A stretch of 64,000 nt of DNA from Paenibacillus sp. H1-7 (GTDB lineage Bacteria > Bacillota > Bacilli > Paenibacillales > NBRC-103111). Position 1 is the stretch's first letter. Each line of letters opens with the position of its first letter. The notes below the pieces were generated by a model. That model was not told the origin of the DNA. It worked only from the letters and a program-made list of their open reading frames with translations, and did not search any database. The position numbers and the translations under genes are program-made. Positions 48,822 to 56,250 of the stretch are shown here, one piece after another. The stretch spans positions 4,899,501 to 4,963,500 of the forward strand of contig NZ_CP031168.1 of assembly GCF_022354825.1 (NCBI RefSeq). Direction: 5' to 3'.

Positions 48822-49421
48822 TTATTTCATCACTGTATCATCCATTTGGCGCACAGCATTCCAACAGGAACGGATTGCTTCAGCAACGCTTTCGCGGGTT
48901 AATTCGTAGATACCGTGTAGCTCGGCTTTCAGCAAGTAAACAAATTGCCCATAATGCATCTGAACCATCATTTTCGGATTCAATGAGATAAAGAGCTTCT
49001 GCTGAATCGCTTCCTCGTACAATTGGTTCATAGGCCCACACCAGCCGCCTGTGTAGACTTCTTGCTTCACTTCGTCATAAATGTAAGGTGAGAAGGAATA
49101 TTGCTCAATAAATTGAAAGCCCTGCGGGTATTGCTTACCCAAGTCGACAACTCGGCTCCAACCCAGTTCGAACTTTTCACGAATCGTCCTACCCTGCAAT
49201 AAACCTTCACGCACATATTCTCCGTTAAACGTGACAATGGCTTTGTACAGCTCGTTAACAATATCTTCTTTGCTTTGAAAGTAGTGATAGATACTTCCTG
49301 TCGATACTCCAGATTCCTTGGCGATTAGCGACATGGAGGTAGCCTGCAGTTCCTTCCTAATGATGATGTTCAGTGTCGTTTCGAGGACGGATCGCTGCAC
49401 CTTGTTGTATCTTTCAAACAT
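48822..49421 (-). CDS. TetR-family transcriptional regulator
   Basis: The 199-residue protein has a TetR helix-turn-helix at about 10-55 (LETTLNIIIRKELQATSMSLIAKESGVSTGSIYHYFQSKEDIVNELY, seen in pieces) and an all-helical ligand domain with TetR_C-type features. It is upstream-facing to an SDR gene on the same strand. An identical 17-bp element stands before its own gene and before the SDR gene, so it is likely an autoregulated repressor of that enzyme. The inducer is unknown. Confidence 0.9.
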   Translation of the reverse strand: MFERYNKVQRSVLETTLNIIIRKELQATSMSLIAKESGVSTGSIYHYFQSKEDIVNELYKAIVTFNGEYVREGLLQGRTIREKFELGWSRVVDLGKQYPQGFQFIEQYSFSPYIYDEVKQEVYTGGWCGPMNQLYEEAIQQKLFISLNPKMMVQMHYGQFVYLLKAELHGIYELTRESVAEAIRSCWNAVRQMDDTVMK

Positions 49422-49445
49422 TCGACTCCTCCTTTCTCACGTTAA

Positions 49446-49462
49446 ATCGAACGTTCATTCTA
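49446..49462. promoter_or_regulatory. TetR operator, copy 1
   Basis: ATCGAACGTTCATTCTA contains the palindromic core GAACGTTC typical of TetR operators and lies 25-41 bp before the TetR start codon. The identical 17-mer recurs at 50431. Confidence 0.75.
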
Positions 49463-49563
49463 TTCAGATTACACCAAGTATCTTCTTAAGTCAATGCAAC
49501 CGATTCTCCTCTAACGTCTAAGATATCCATCGTAAATTACAGGATATAATTTTTAGACTCGGG

Positions 49564-50385
49564 TTACATATAATTTCTAGCTATAATCTCTAAATACTCT
49601 TCAATCGGTACGGAGTTTCTAAGAGCCATCAGCTCGTTGCCTGCCGACCCGATGACGGTACGGAATTTATCGCTCTCTCCCGTAGCTTGTGCGACAATCG
49701 CATCCACAATAACCTGAGGATCATCCAATTGGCTGCTGGTCTCTGAAGTGTTCATTAAATTTTGTACTTTCGTCATCAGATCATCATAATCTGTTATATT
49801 TTCATCGCGGTTCCAGGTGATATTATTTTTAAAATTGTTGCCTGTTGAACCGCCCTGCTCGATCAATCTAAGCTCGATATTCAATGGCTTCAGTTCATAA
49901 TAAAGACCTTCCGTCAGCCCTTCCAATGCGAATTTGGACATGTTGTACAGCGATCCGAGCGGCACCGCAGTTGTTACTCCCATGAAGGAGCTGATGTTAA
50001 TAAACATACCTCCGCCATTGGCTCTGAAATGGGGCAAAAATTTACGAATGACATTGATCGGCCCCCGAGCGTTAACGGCGAACTGCCAATCGATCGCATC
50101 CTCTTCCGCTAATTCCAACGGACCGTAAGTGCCCATGCCGGCATTATTAACAACGACGTCAATTTTCCCGAATGCGGCTATGGCTTGATCGACTGCGGTT
50201 TGAACTTGCTCTATTTTTGTGACGTCAAGCTTGAAAATTTGAATATTGTCATAAGCCGTAAGCTCCGTTTCTTCCTCAGGTCTGCGCATGGTAGCCGCTA
50301 CATTCCAGCCCATTTCAGCAAACCGGATCGCTGTTAATTTACCCAAACCAGAGCTAGTTCCCGTAATAAAGACAGTTTTATTCAT
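49564..50385 (-). CDS. Short-chain dehydrogenase/reductase
   Basis: The start ATG at 50385 follows AAATGGAGGTTATATT. The 273-residue classical SDR shows TVFITGTSSGLGKLTAIRFA (TGxxxGxG cofactor loop), MRRPEEE (an Arg after strand 2, favouring NADP), KLDVTK, VVNNAGMGTYGP (NNAG), the catalytic Ser in INISSFMG and the YxxxK motif in SLYNMSKFALEGLTEGL. The substrate is not predictable. It is linked to the neighbouring TetR gene by an identical operator. Confidence 0.9.
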   Translation of the reverse strand: MNKTVFITGTSSGLGKLTAIRFAEMGWNVAATMRRPEEETELTAYDNIQIFKLDVTKIEQVQTAVDQAIAAFGKIDVVVNNAGMGTYGPLELAEEDAIDWQFAVNARGPINVIRKFLPHFRANGGGMFINISSFMGVTTAVPLGSLYNMSKFALEGLTEGLYYELKPLNIELRLIEQGGSTGNNFKNNITWNRDENITDYDDLMTKVQNLMNTSETSSQLDDPQVIVDAIVAQATGESDKFRTVIGSAGNELMALRNSVPIEEYLEIIARNYM

Positions 50386-50430
50386 AATATAACCTCCATT
50401 TAATAAATTAAACAATCCGCATCGCTTTAG

Positions 50431-50447
50431 ATCGAACGTTCATTCTA
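50431..50447. promoter_or_regulatory. TetR operator, copy 2
   Basis: The same 17 bases as at 49446 (ATCGAACGTTCATTCTA) stand 46-62 bp before the SDR start codon. Confidence 0.75.
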
Positions 50448-50503
50448 ATTATGCTGCATGCTATTCTGTTTGTCAATCGGAACAGATAGCACATGACGTT
50501 ATT

Positions 50504-50830
50504 CTACTCATCTTTCACTTTACTAAACTCTTCTCGTACACTTTCCATTTGGGTAATATGACGCTTGGCATGCTGACATAAAAAATAAATATATTGGTAC
50601 ACATCAATCTTCCCAAGGTTATTTACTGTCATGGTTGTTTTGTATAAAATGCCTTCGCCATTTGGTATTTCTCTAAGAATGTCTTTGCATTCATTTATCT
50701 GTTCTTCCATTATTCTTTTGATTTCTGATATCGTTTTGTCACCTACCGGCTCCATATGTTCAGGTCGAACCCAGACAAATGATTTATGTTTATCAATCTG
50801 GTCAAGTTCCCCTAAATTGTATTTAATCCG
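50504..50830 (-). pseudogene. 5'-truncated DinB-family gene
   Basis: The frame is open from a stop at 50831 down to 50504, about 108 codons, with no good start near its beginning (first ATG at 50755). The C-terminal part NNLGKIDVYQYIYFLCQHAKRHITQME is typical of DinB-like four-helix metalloenzymes (His of HxxxHxxQ), and FVWVRPEHMEPVG lies before it. About the first third of the roughly 160-residue family is missing, so this is likely a remnant. Confidence 0.6.
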
Positions 50831-51061
50831 TCAAGATTTGGGAAAGCTCTTGATCTATGAACTGTATTGTTCTCTTTACTGTCATTATCTTCCCTATAGA
50901 TTATGGGAAATTATAACAGGACCTAGACTCTGATTACAATATATTATTTTCCCACTATCTTCACTAAAAAGGGAGTGAAGTCGTAGCTCCATCCGCTTCA
51001 GATCCGATTCCCAAAACCATTGTGCGCAAGCTGGTTTGTTCACATGATAAGCCAATAACAA

Positions 51062-51090
51062 AAGCTGTCGAGAACATCTCGACAGCTTGA
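51062..51090 (-). terminator. Perfect hairpin, probable terminator
   Basis: GCTGTCGAGA and TCTCGACAGC form a perfect 10-bp stem around three bases; the minus strand continues TTTTGTT. A second small hairpin (CTGCCGA/TCGGCAG) follows at about 51094-51112. Confidence 0.7.
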
Positions 51091-51148
51091 ATCTGCCGAT
51101 GTATTCGGCAGGCTATAATTTTTATTAAGCTTGCGCTATCCTATCTCA

Positions 51149-51434
51149 TCACGGTTTGGACAATAACGCTTTTGCGTCGCGCAGCAAATAGCTTGCTGCC
51201 TTGGAATCAATATGCTTGCCGCTTTGCGCGCTGACTTCATTCAATTTATGTTCAAGCTCATTGGTGTCACCAAATATCTTGCGTGAATGCAGCTCCGAAA
51301 ACTGCATAACGTCAGACACTCTACATGAACCAGCCACTAACTGACTCACGCATTGCGTTTACATAAGTGACCTCGTGAGCGGATAGTCGATTTCGGACTT
51401 TACCGGCACGCATTGGCAATGCGTTCATGTTCAT
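51149..51434 (-). pseudogene. Possible frameshifted small gene
   Basis: Two overlapping minus-strand frames look coding in turn. A first frame from an ATG at 51434 (MNMNALPMRAGKVRNRLSAHE...) stops at 51321. A second frame from about 51349 (FSELHSRKIFGDTNELEHKLNEVSAQSG) runs to 51149. Together they could be one roughly 90-residue gene broken by a frameshift. No family is recognised. The stretch 51435-51670 shows nothing. Confidence 0.3.
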
Positions 51435-51672
51435 TCTTGAATTCTTGATTTCTCTTCAAGCGTATGTAGTCCAATCATTGGTCCAAGCCCATCAATTAAA
51501 CTGCTGTGATGCGCTTCTCTTAGTTCCTCAAGTCCCCCTATTTCATGTTGGCTTTGACAGTACCCATTATAGAGCACAAAAATGCAAAACAACAATACAT
51601 ATTGCATTAATTTACGTATTATTAATATTTAATGCTTTTTTATGCCGTTTTATATGCGATAAAGCCACAAAA

Positions 51673-51700
51673 AAACGCAAGCTACGAAGAGCCTGCGTTT
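51673..51700 (-). terminator. Terminator overlapping the 3' end of the DeoR gene
   Basis: On the minus strand AAACGCA...TGCGTTT is followed by TTTTGTGG; the stem begins within the last codons of the DeoR-type gene. Confidence 0.75.
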
Positions 51701-52479
51701 ATGATGGAAATATTGTGTTTTTTATACATGTCCAATAGGGTATCGTCCATATAAGAATCTGTAACAATAGTATCAATCTGATCTAATCCGCAAATATTCA
51801 AGTAAGATACGGTTTCGAACTTGCTCGAATCCGCAACAACGACTTTTCGCCGGGCGCTTTTTAGCATCGCATTGATGACCTCTGCCTCCCCTTGCCGAAA
51901 ATCCGTCAGTCCCTTCTCAAGCGAAATCGCATTGATACTGATAAAAGCAATATCGATATTGAAATTCATAATCTCTTCCTCAATCGATCTCCCGTATAAA
52001 GAGAACTCCTCGTGATTCAGATAACCTCCCGGAACAATTACCGTAAACCCCTTTTTTTGGGCCAAAATATCCGCGACACGAAGCGAATTCGTAATGACTG
52101 TCAGCTTCTCGAAGCGAGCGGCGAGCCGTTTGGCGACTTCAATGTTCGTTGTACCGGCATTAAGAGTAACCGCTTGATACTCCTTAACCAGTTCAACCGC
52201 ATGCATGGCCACTTCCTGTTTTCTCTCATTCTGCGTTATTTTGCTCTTAAAGAAAGTTTGATTAGTAGCCAGCTCCTCCCTCTTGGAAACGGCTCCGCCA
52301 TGTACGCGTTGCAGCTTGCCCTCTAGCTCCAGCCGTTCAAGATCCCGGCGAACCGTATCGAGCGATACTTGCAGCAGTGACTTTAATTCCACTACGGTAA
52401 CTTGCCCTTTGGACTCCAGTTCCAATATGATTAATCGATGTCTCTCCTGTGCCAGCAAATCGTTCTCCCCCGTACTCAT
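51682..52479 (-). CDS. DeoR-family transcriptional regulator
   Basis: The 265-residue protein has the N-terminal DeoR winged helix (RHRLIILELESKGQVTVVELKSLLQVSLDTVRRDLERLELEGKLQRVHGGAV, read in parts) and a C-terminal sugar-phosphate sensing domain (TLNAGTTNIEVAKRL, VITNSLRVADILA, IVPGGYL, DIAFISINAIS, VVADSSKF). Such proteins repress sugar catabolic operons and respond to phosphorylated sugars. Its usual partner genes are absent: upstream lies an ABC relic and downstream a broken small gene. Its regulon is therefore likely elsewhere, or lost. Confidence 0.9.
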   Translation of the reverse strand: MSTGENDLLAQERHRLIILELESKGQVTVVELKSLLQVSLDTVRRDLERLELEGKLQRVHGGAVSKREELATNQTFFKSKITQNERKQEVAMHAVELVKEYQAVTLNAGTTNIEVAKRLAARFEKLTVITNSLRVADILAQKKGFTVIVPGGYLNHEEFSLYGRSIEEEIMNFNIDIAFISINAISLEKGLTDFRQGEAEVINAMLKSARRKVVVADSSKFETVSYLNICGLDQIDTIVTDSYMDDTLLDMYKKHNISIINAGSS

Positions 52480-52598
52480 GCAATAAATTGCTACTATTTT
52501 AGTATCGTATCAAAAATGCATTGTCCAGTAAATGTCGCAGCTTCGGGAAAAGTTTCTCAAATCCGATCCATTTATGATAAAGTCACAGAGAGCCGTAC

Positions 52599-52811
52599 TT
52601 AAAGCACAGCTTGTTCCGCATAATATTGAGCCTGTGCACTCCACAACTCATAATATTTCCCATTGACATTCTGAAGTAATTCCAAATGTGTGCCTATTTG
52701 AACGATCTGCCCGGCATGAAAAACTGCGATCTGATCACAAAACCGGCATGAGGAAAGTCTATGGGAAACAAACACAGCCGTTTTCCTGTTGGCGAGGACA
52801 TCCTTGTTGTA
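52599..52811 (-). pseudogene. C-terminal relic of an ABC transporter (exporter-type ATPase)
   Basis: About 70 codons encode the end of an ABC exporter nucleotide-binding domain: RKTAVFVSHRLSSCRFCDQI (the H-loop His in VSHRLSS), VFHAGQIVQIGTHLELLQ and YYELWSAQAQYY. A stop lies just upstream, and Walker A, Walker B and the membrane domain are missing. It is a decay product. A bidirectional hairpin follows at 52850. Confidence 0.75.
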
Positions 52812-52849
52812 TTAAACCGTGGCAAAAACATACTTACAAATACAAATAA

Positions 52850-52880
52850 AAGTGCAATGCCTTATGGCATCGCACTTTTT
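52850..52880. terminator. Bidirectional terminator
   Basis: AAGTGCAATGCC and GGCATCGCACTT pair (one mismatch) around TTAT with T or A runs on either side. It can end the isoprenoid-synthase gene on the minus strand. Confidence 0.8.
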
Positions 52881-52905
52881 TATTTTCTTATCCTGAAATA
52901 ATCAT

Positions 52906-55290
52906 TTAACTATCCCGAGTAATGATGTAGGTCAGCAAATGCTTCAAGAAGACAGGACTTCGCGGCAGCTTCCTCAGCTCCTCCATCGCAAGGCAGTAGT
53001 GCTCCCACATCTCTTTTTTGGCGCTCTCCCGGCCCAGTACGGTCACGAAAGTCGAAGTGTTGTTTTCAACGTCCTTGCCGGCGGGCTTACCGAGCACTTG
53101 CAGATCCCCTTCTGCATCGAGCAGGTCATCCTTGATTTGAAAGGCAATGCCCGCATGATAGGCAAATTTCGTTAAACCGGCTATTTCCGCAGCGTCGGCT
53201 TTAGCAAGAATGGCCGGCATGACCAGCGACGCCTCGAAGGCGATTCCGGTTTTGCAATAACAAATGCTGTTCAATTGCTCCAGTGTCAGCACGGTCCCCT
53301 TGGATTGCAAATCCATGGCCTGCCCCGCACACATGTCCCCCGCCCTTTGCGACGAATATTTCATCAGGGCCATCACGACTTCGGCATCAAACCCAACGAG
53401 GGAAGACTGCTCTTCGATCGCCTTCTGGATCAGAAACAGACCGGTTAACTCCGCGGTGGCGCTATCGTGCACCTCGTGCAGCGTTGGACGCCCTCTGCGG
53501 ACGGGCGCATTGTCTTGCGACGGCAAATCGTCGAAAATCAGGGAGGCTGTATGCATATATTCCAGCGATCTCAACAGAGGAGCGATTGCAGCCGGCTGCA
53601 GCCCGTATTCGTCGACTCCCATAACCCAGGCCAGTATGGGCCGCAGTCGCTTGCCGCCCCCCTCGAGGCTGTAATTCGCGGAGTCGATCAACGCGTCCTT
53701 CATCGGCGGACTCCCGTCTTGCTTCGGAATGAGCAGCATACTGTTGATTTGCTGGCGGACCGATTTGACCGTATCCAGAAACTGCTGCTTTTCATTACGG
53801 TCGTTTTTCAAAACTGTAACCATCCGGTCACGGAGCAGCTTGTCGAAGAAATCTACATCGTCCGCTTTTTTGACCATTTGTTGGACCATTCGATTGAATT
53901 CCGGCATCCCGGAGGTGAACGCGGCTATGATTTCGTTATATTGTTCCACGCCTACACGCTGACGGCATCGTTTTAAACCGTTGACGGCTCGGTCGAGAAT
54001 CACTTCCCGGGTTTTGGCATCGTCGTCATACACATGATGGATCAGATGCGAGATGACCGCCCAATACAGCTCAAAGGGGTTGATCAAATCCGGACGCTGT
54101 CCGCCGTAGGTCAAGTAATACGTATAGGGTGTCACCGCCCCGGTCTTCATATCTTCAAACATATCGGCAAAATCGTCGGCAAGCTGATTATAGATACCGT
54201 AATAAAAGGTTCGCTGATCGATATCGTCGTCCGCAGGGGCATGAATGACAGAGCGGACAATCAGCCGGGAATAAGCGGATTTCAAGATAATCGGCACATA
54301 CAGCTCTTCGTTCGTGTAATTCGGATTTGCGAGTACCTTTGCGCGGTCAGTATCTTGGGCATGAAAAAATATATACGATTGTTCGAAAAAAAGCCGCTGC
54401 GTTTCAGTAAGCTGATTCCTCTTGATATATACGTAAGCGTCACGAAGCTCGGCATGAACAAAACGGATCAGTTCCTTGTTGGGTCCGGTCGTTTTCCCGG
54501 GATCCGGTACAGTTCCTGTAAGAAGAGCGGTCCGGATCATGCGGCCATATTGTTCTTTCTCTCGAACGGATAAAACTGGGGAATCGAGCAGATCGTCAAT
54601 AAAAGGATAAGTCAAGCCGTACGAATACCCGAGCCTTATCGCTTCATCCAGTCTGCGTTTACGCTCCGCAGGGGGAGTATGGTCGCCCATCTCTTCGATT
54701 ACGTGCAGAACAACCCCCGTAATGATTTTGATAAGCTTGCGAACCGAGTGCTCAGCGTTCATTTCCTTCGGAATGTGTGCAGCAACGGTACGGAGCTTGT
54801 CGATTACCCAGATGATCGCAGCTTCTATCCCTTCCTTCTGTGCCCAGCGGTACAGTCCGGCCAAGCTCATAAACTCCGGAGCTGTCCCCTCTTTTGCCGA
54901 CGTAGATCGGATCAAGTGCTTCTTGACATCGGCGACAACCTGGTGAATCCGGGTTTGGGCTGCGGGGTCATTCAGCGACTTCCCCAGATCCCGCATGTAA
55001 ATATAAGAGACGCTCCGATCTAGGAAACGATCCAGTTTGCCAGTATGGTTCAACCATCTTATATAGTTGTGATAGTCCCGGGAATCCGGTTTTCGAATCG
55101 TTGTTGTAAAAAAGGACAGCAGAGAATGGCTGCCTATATGGCTTTGCTTCCATAATTGAAAGTCTTTGGTCAAAGCAGACACGTACGATTGTTCCTTAAC
55201 CTGCTCGTAAAGCGAAGCAAAATAGTGAGCCGCCTTGCGCTCGGCCAGCCGATAACACAAATCCGCTTGAAGCGTAATCTCCTCATACAT
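52906..55290 (-). CDS. Two-domain isoprenoid synthase: N-terminal synthase-like domain fused to a trans-prenyltransferase
   Basis: The 794-residue protein carries two isoprenoid-synthase-type halves. The C-terminal half (about 500-794) is a canonical short-chain trans-prenyl diphosphate synthase: GGGKRLRP at 545-551, first Asp motif FDDLPSQD near 587-593 followed by RRGRPT, and second motif FQIKDDLLDAEGD near 721-729 with GKPAGKD. The N-terminal half (about 1-480) is not a standard prenyltransferase but holds two Asp-rich motifs in matching order: YPFIDDLLDSP near 232-236 and YNQLADDFADMFED near 372-376. This suggests a terpene-synthase-like domain using the C-terminal domain's product, or a degenerate duplicate. 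The gene stands alone between terminators. Confidence 0.75.
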   Translation of the reverse strand: MYEEITLQADLCYRLAERKAAHYFASLYEQVKEQSYVSALTKDFQLWKQSHIGSHSLLSFFTTTIRKPDSRDYHNYIRWLNHTGKLDRFLDRSVSYIYMRDLGKSLNDPAAQTRIHQVVADVKKHLIRSTSAKEGTAPEFMSLAGLYRWAQKEGIEAAIIWVIDKLRTVAAHIPKEMNAEHSVRKLIKIITGVVLHVIEEMGDHTPPAERKRRLDEAIRLGYSYGLTYPFIDDLLDSPVLSVREKEQYGRMIRTALLTGTVPDPGKTTGPNKELIRFVHAELRDAYVYIKRNQLTETQRLFFEQSYIFFHAQDTDRAKVLANPNYTNEELYVPIILKSAYSRLIVRSVIHAPADDDIDQRTFYYGIYNQLADDFADMFEDMKTGAVTPYTYYLTYGGQRPDLINPFELYWAVISHLIHHVYDDDAKTREVILDRAVNGLKRCRQRVGVEQYNEIIAAFTSGMPEFNRMVQQMVKKADDVDFFDKLLRDRMVTVLKNDRNEKQQFLDTVKSVRQQINSMLLIPKQDGSPPMKDALIDSANYSLEGGGKRLRPILAWVMGVDEYGLQPAAIAPLLRSLEYMHTASLIFDDLPSQDNAPVRRGRPTLHEVHDSATAELTGLFLIQKAIEEQSSLVGFDAEVVMALMKYSSQRAGDMCAGQAMDLQSKGTVLTLEQLNSICYCKTGIAFEASLVMPAILAKADAAEIAGLTKFAYHAGIAFQIKDDLLDAEGDLQVLGKPAGKDVENNTSTFVTVLGRESAKKEMWEHYCLAMEELRKLPRSPVFLKHLLTYIITRDS

Positions 55291-55541
55291 AGGACGGTCC
55301 CTCGACTTCTATTTTTGTTTAACAAGAATCCATGAAAGGGATTATGTTTACATTGGTATACGTGAAAGTCGTAGTGCTGGTTACGGAATCAGACTGATGT
55401 TGGGCTGGATTCGTTTGTCATGTTTTATATACATATACGAAATATATGATTTTGCGATAAATATATATTATTCATATGAATTGATATTGTATATGCTTTA
55501 CTTGAAGGAAGCTAAATCACATTACGGAGGGTGATGATTAT

Positions 55542-56195
55542 ATGGAGCGAATTCGCGAAAATATTAGAGCACTCCAATCACTTGCAGGTCCTTTACCAGC
55601 TTTTCTTATCGACGATGCACAAGATGATCCGTATGAGCTTTTTCTGGAATGGTTTCAAACGGCTATTGATAATGGCGTGCATGAACCCCACTCCATGACT
55701 CTCTCCACAATAGATCCAGACGGCACTCCTGACGCGCGTGTGCTTATATTGAAAGACGTCGACGACAAGGGCTGGTATTTCGCATCGAGCTCAGAAAGTA
55801 ATAAGGGCAAGCAAATGGAGACTAATCCGTCGGTCGCATTAACCTTTTATTGGTCATTAATCGGAAGGCAGGTTAGAATTCGTGGACAAGCGGTTCCTAT
55901 GGGGCAAGAGCTCAGTGCCAAAGATTTTTTGAACCGGGGCATCATAGCCCGGGCGATCGCTTTGATCGGCAAACAGAGCGCTGTTCTAGACGACCGATAC
56001 AGGTTCGACGAAGCTTTAAAGGAACAAATGAATCTCCTTCGAGACAACCCTGATATAGTGTCCCCTTCCTGGACCTTATATCGAGTTGACGCTAGTGTTG
56101 TCGAGTTTTGGCAGGGTAACAAAGATCGCAAGCATGTTAGGCTAAGATATCAGCGGAATGGAAATAGATGGAACAAGGAATTGCTGTGGACATAA
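55542..56195 (+). CDS. Pyridoxamine 5'-phosphate oxidase-family flavoprotein
   Basis: The 217-residue protein is PdxH-like: DPYELFLEWFQTAIDNGVHEP, MTLSTIDPDGTPDARVLILKDVDDKGWYFASSSESNKGKQM (FMN phosphate-binding Arg/Lys region), NPSVALTFYWSLIGRQVRIRG and the C-terminal VEFWQGNKDRKHVRLRY, which matches PNPOx (VEFWQG...R.HDR), with one His in place. It may be a true PNPOx or a PhzG-like relative. GGAGGGTGATGATT precedes the ATG and a very AT-rich promoter region (55420-55500) lies upstream. No other vitamin B6 genes are near. Confidence 0.85.
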   Translation: MERIRENIRALQSLAGPLPAFLIDDAQDDPYELFLEWFQTAIDNGVHEPHSMTLSTIDPDGTPDARVLILKDVDDKGWYFASSSESNKGKQMETNPSVALTFYWSLIGRQVRIRGQAVPMGQELSAKDFLNRGIIARAIALIGKQSAVLDDRYRFDEALKEQMNLLRDNPDIVSPSWTLYRVDASVVEFWQGNKDRKHVRLRYQRNGNRWNKELLWT

Positions 56196-56200
56196 AAAGA

Positions 56201-56236
56201 AAAAAGCTGTCCCGCAGGTTAAAACCGCGGAACAGC
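56201..56236. terminator. Bidirectional terminator
   Basis: On the minus strand GCTGTTCCGCGG pairs with CCTGCGGGACAGC, followed by TTTTTTC. It serves the SLH giant gene and, in reverse, the PNPOx-like gene. Confidence 0.8.
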
Positions 56237-56250
56237 CTCTTCAACATTTT

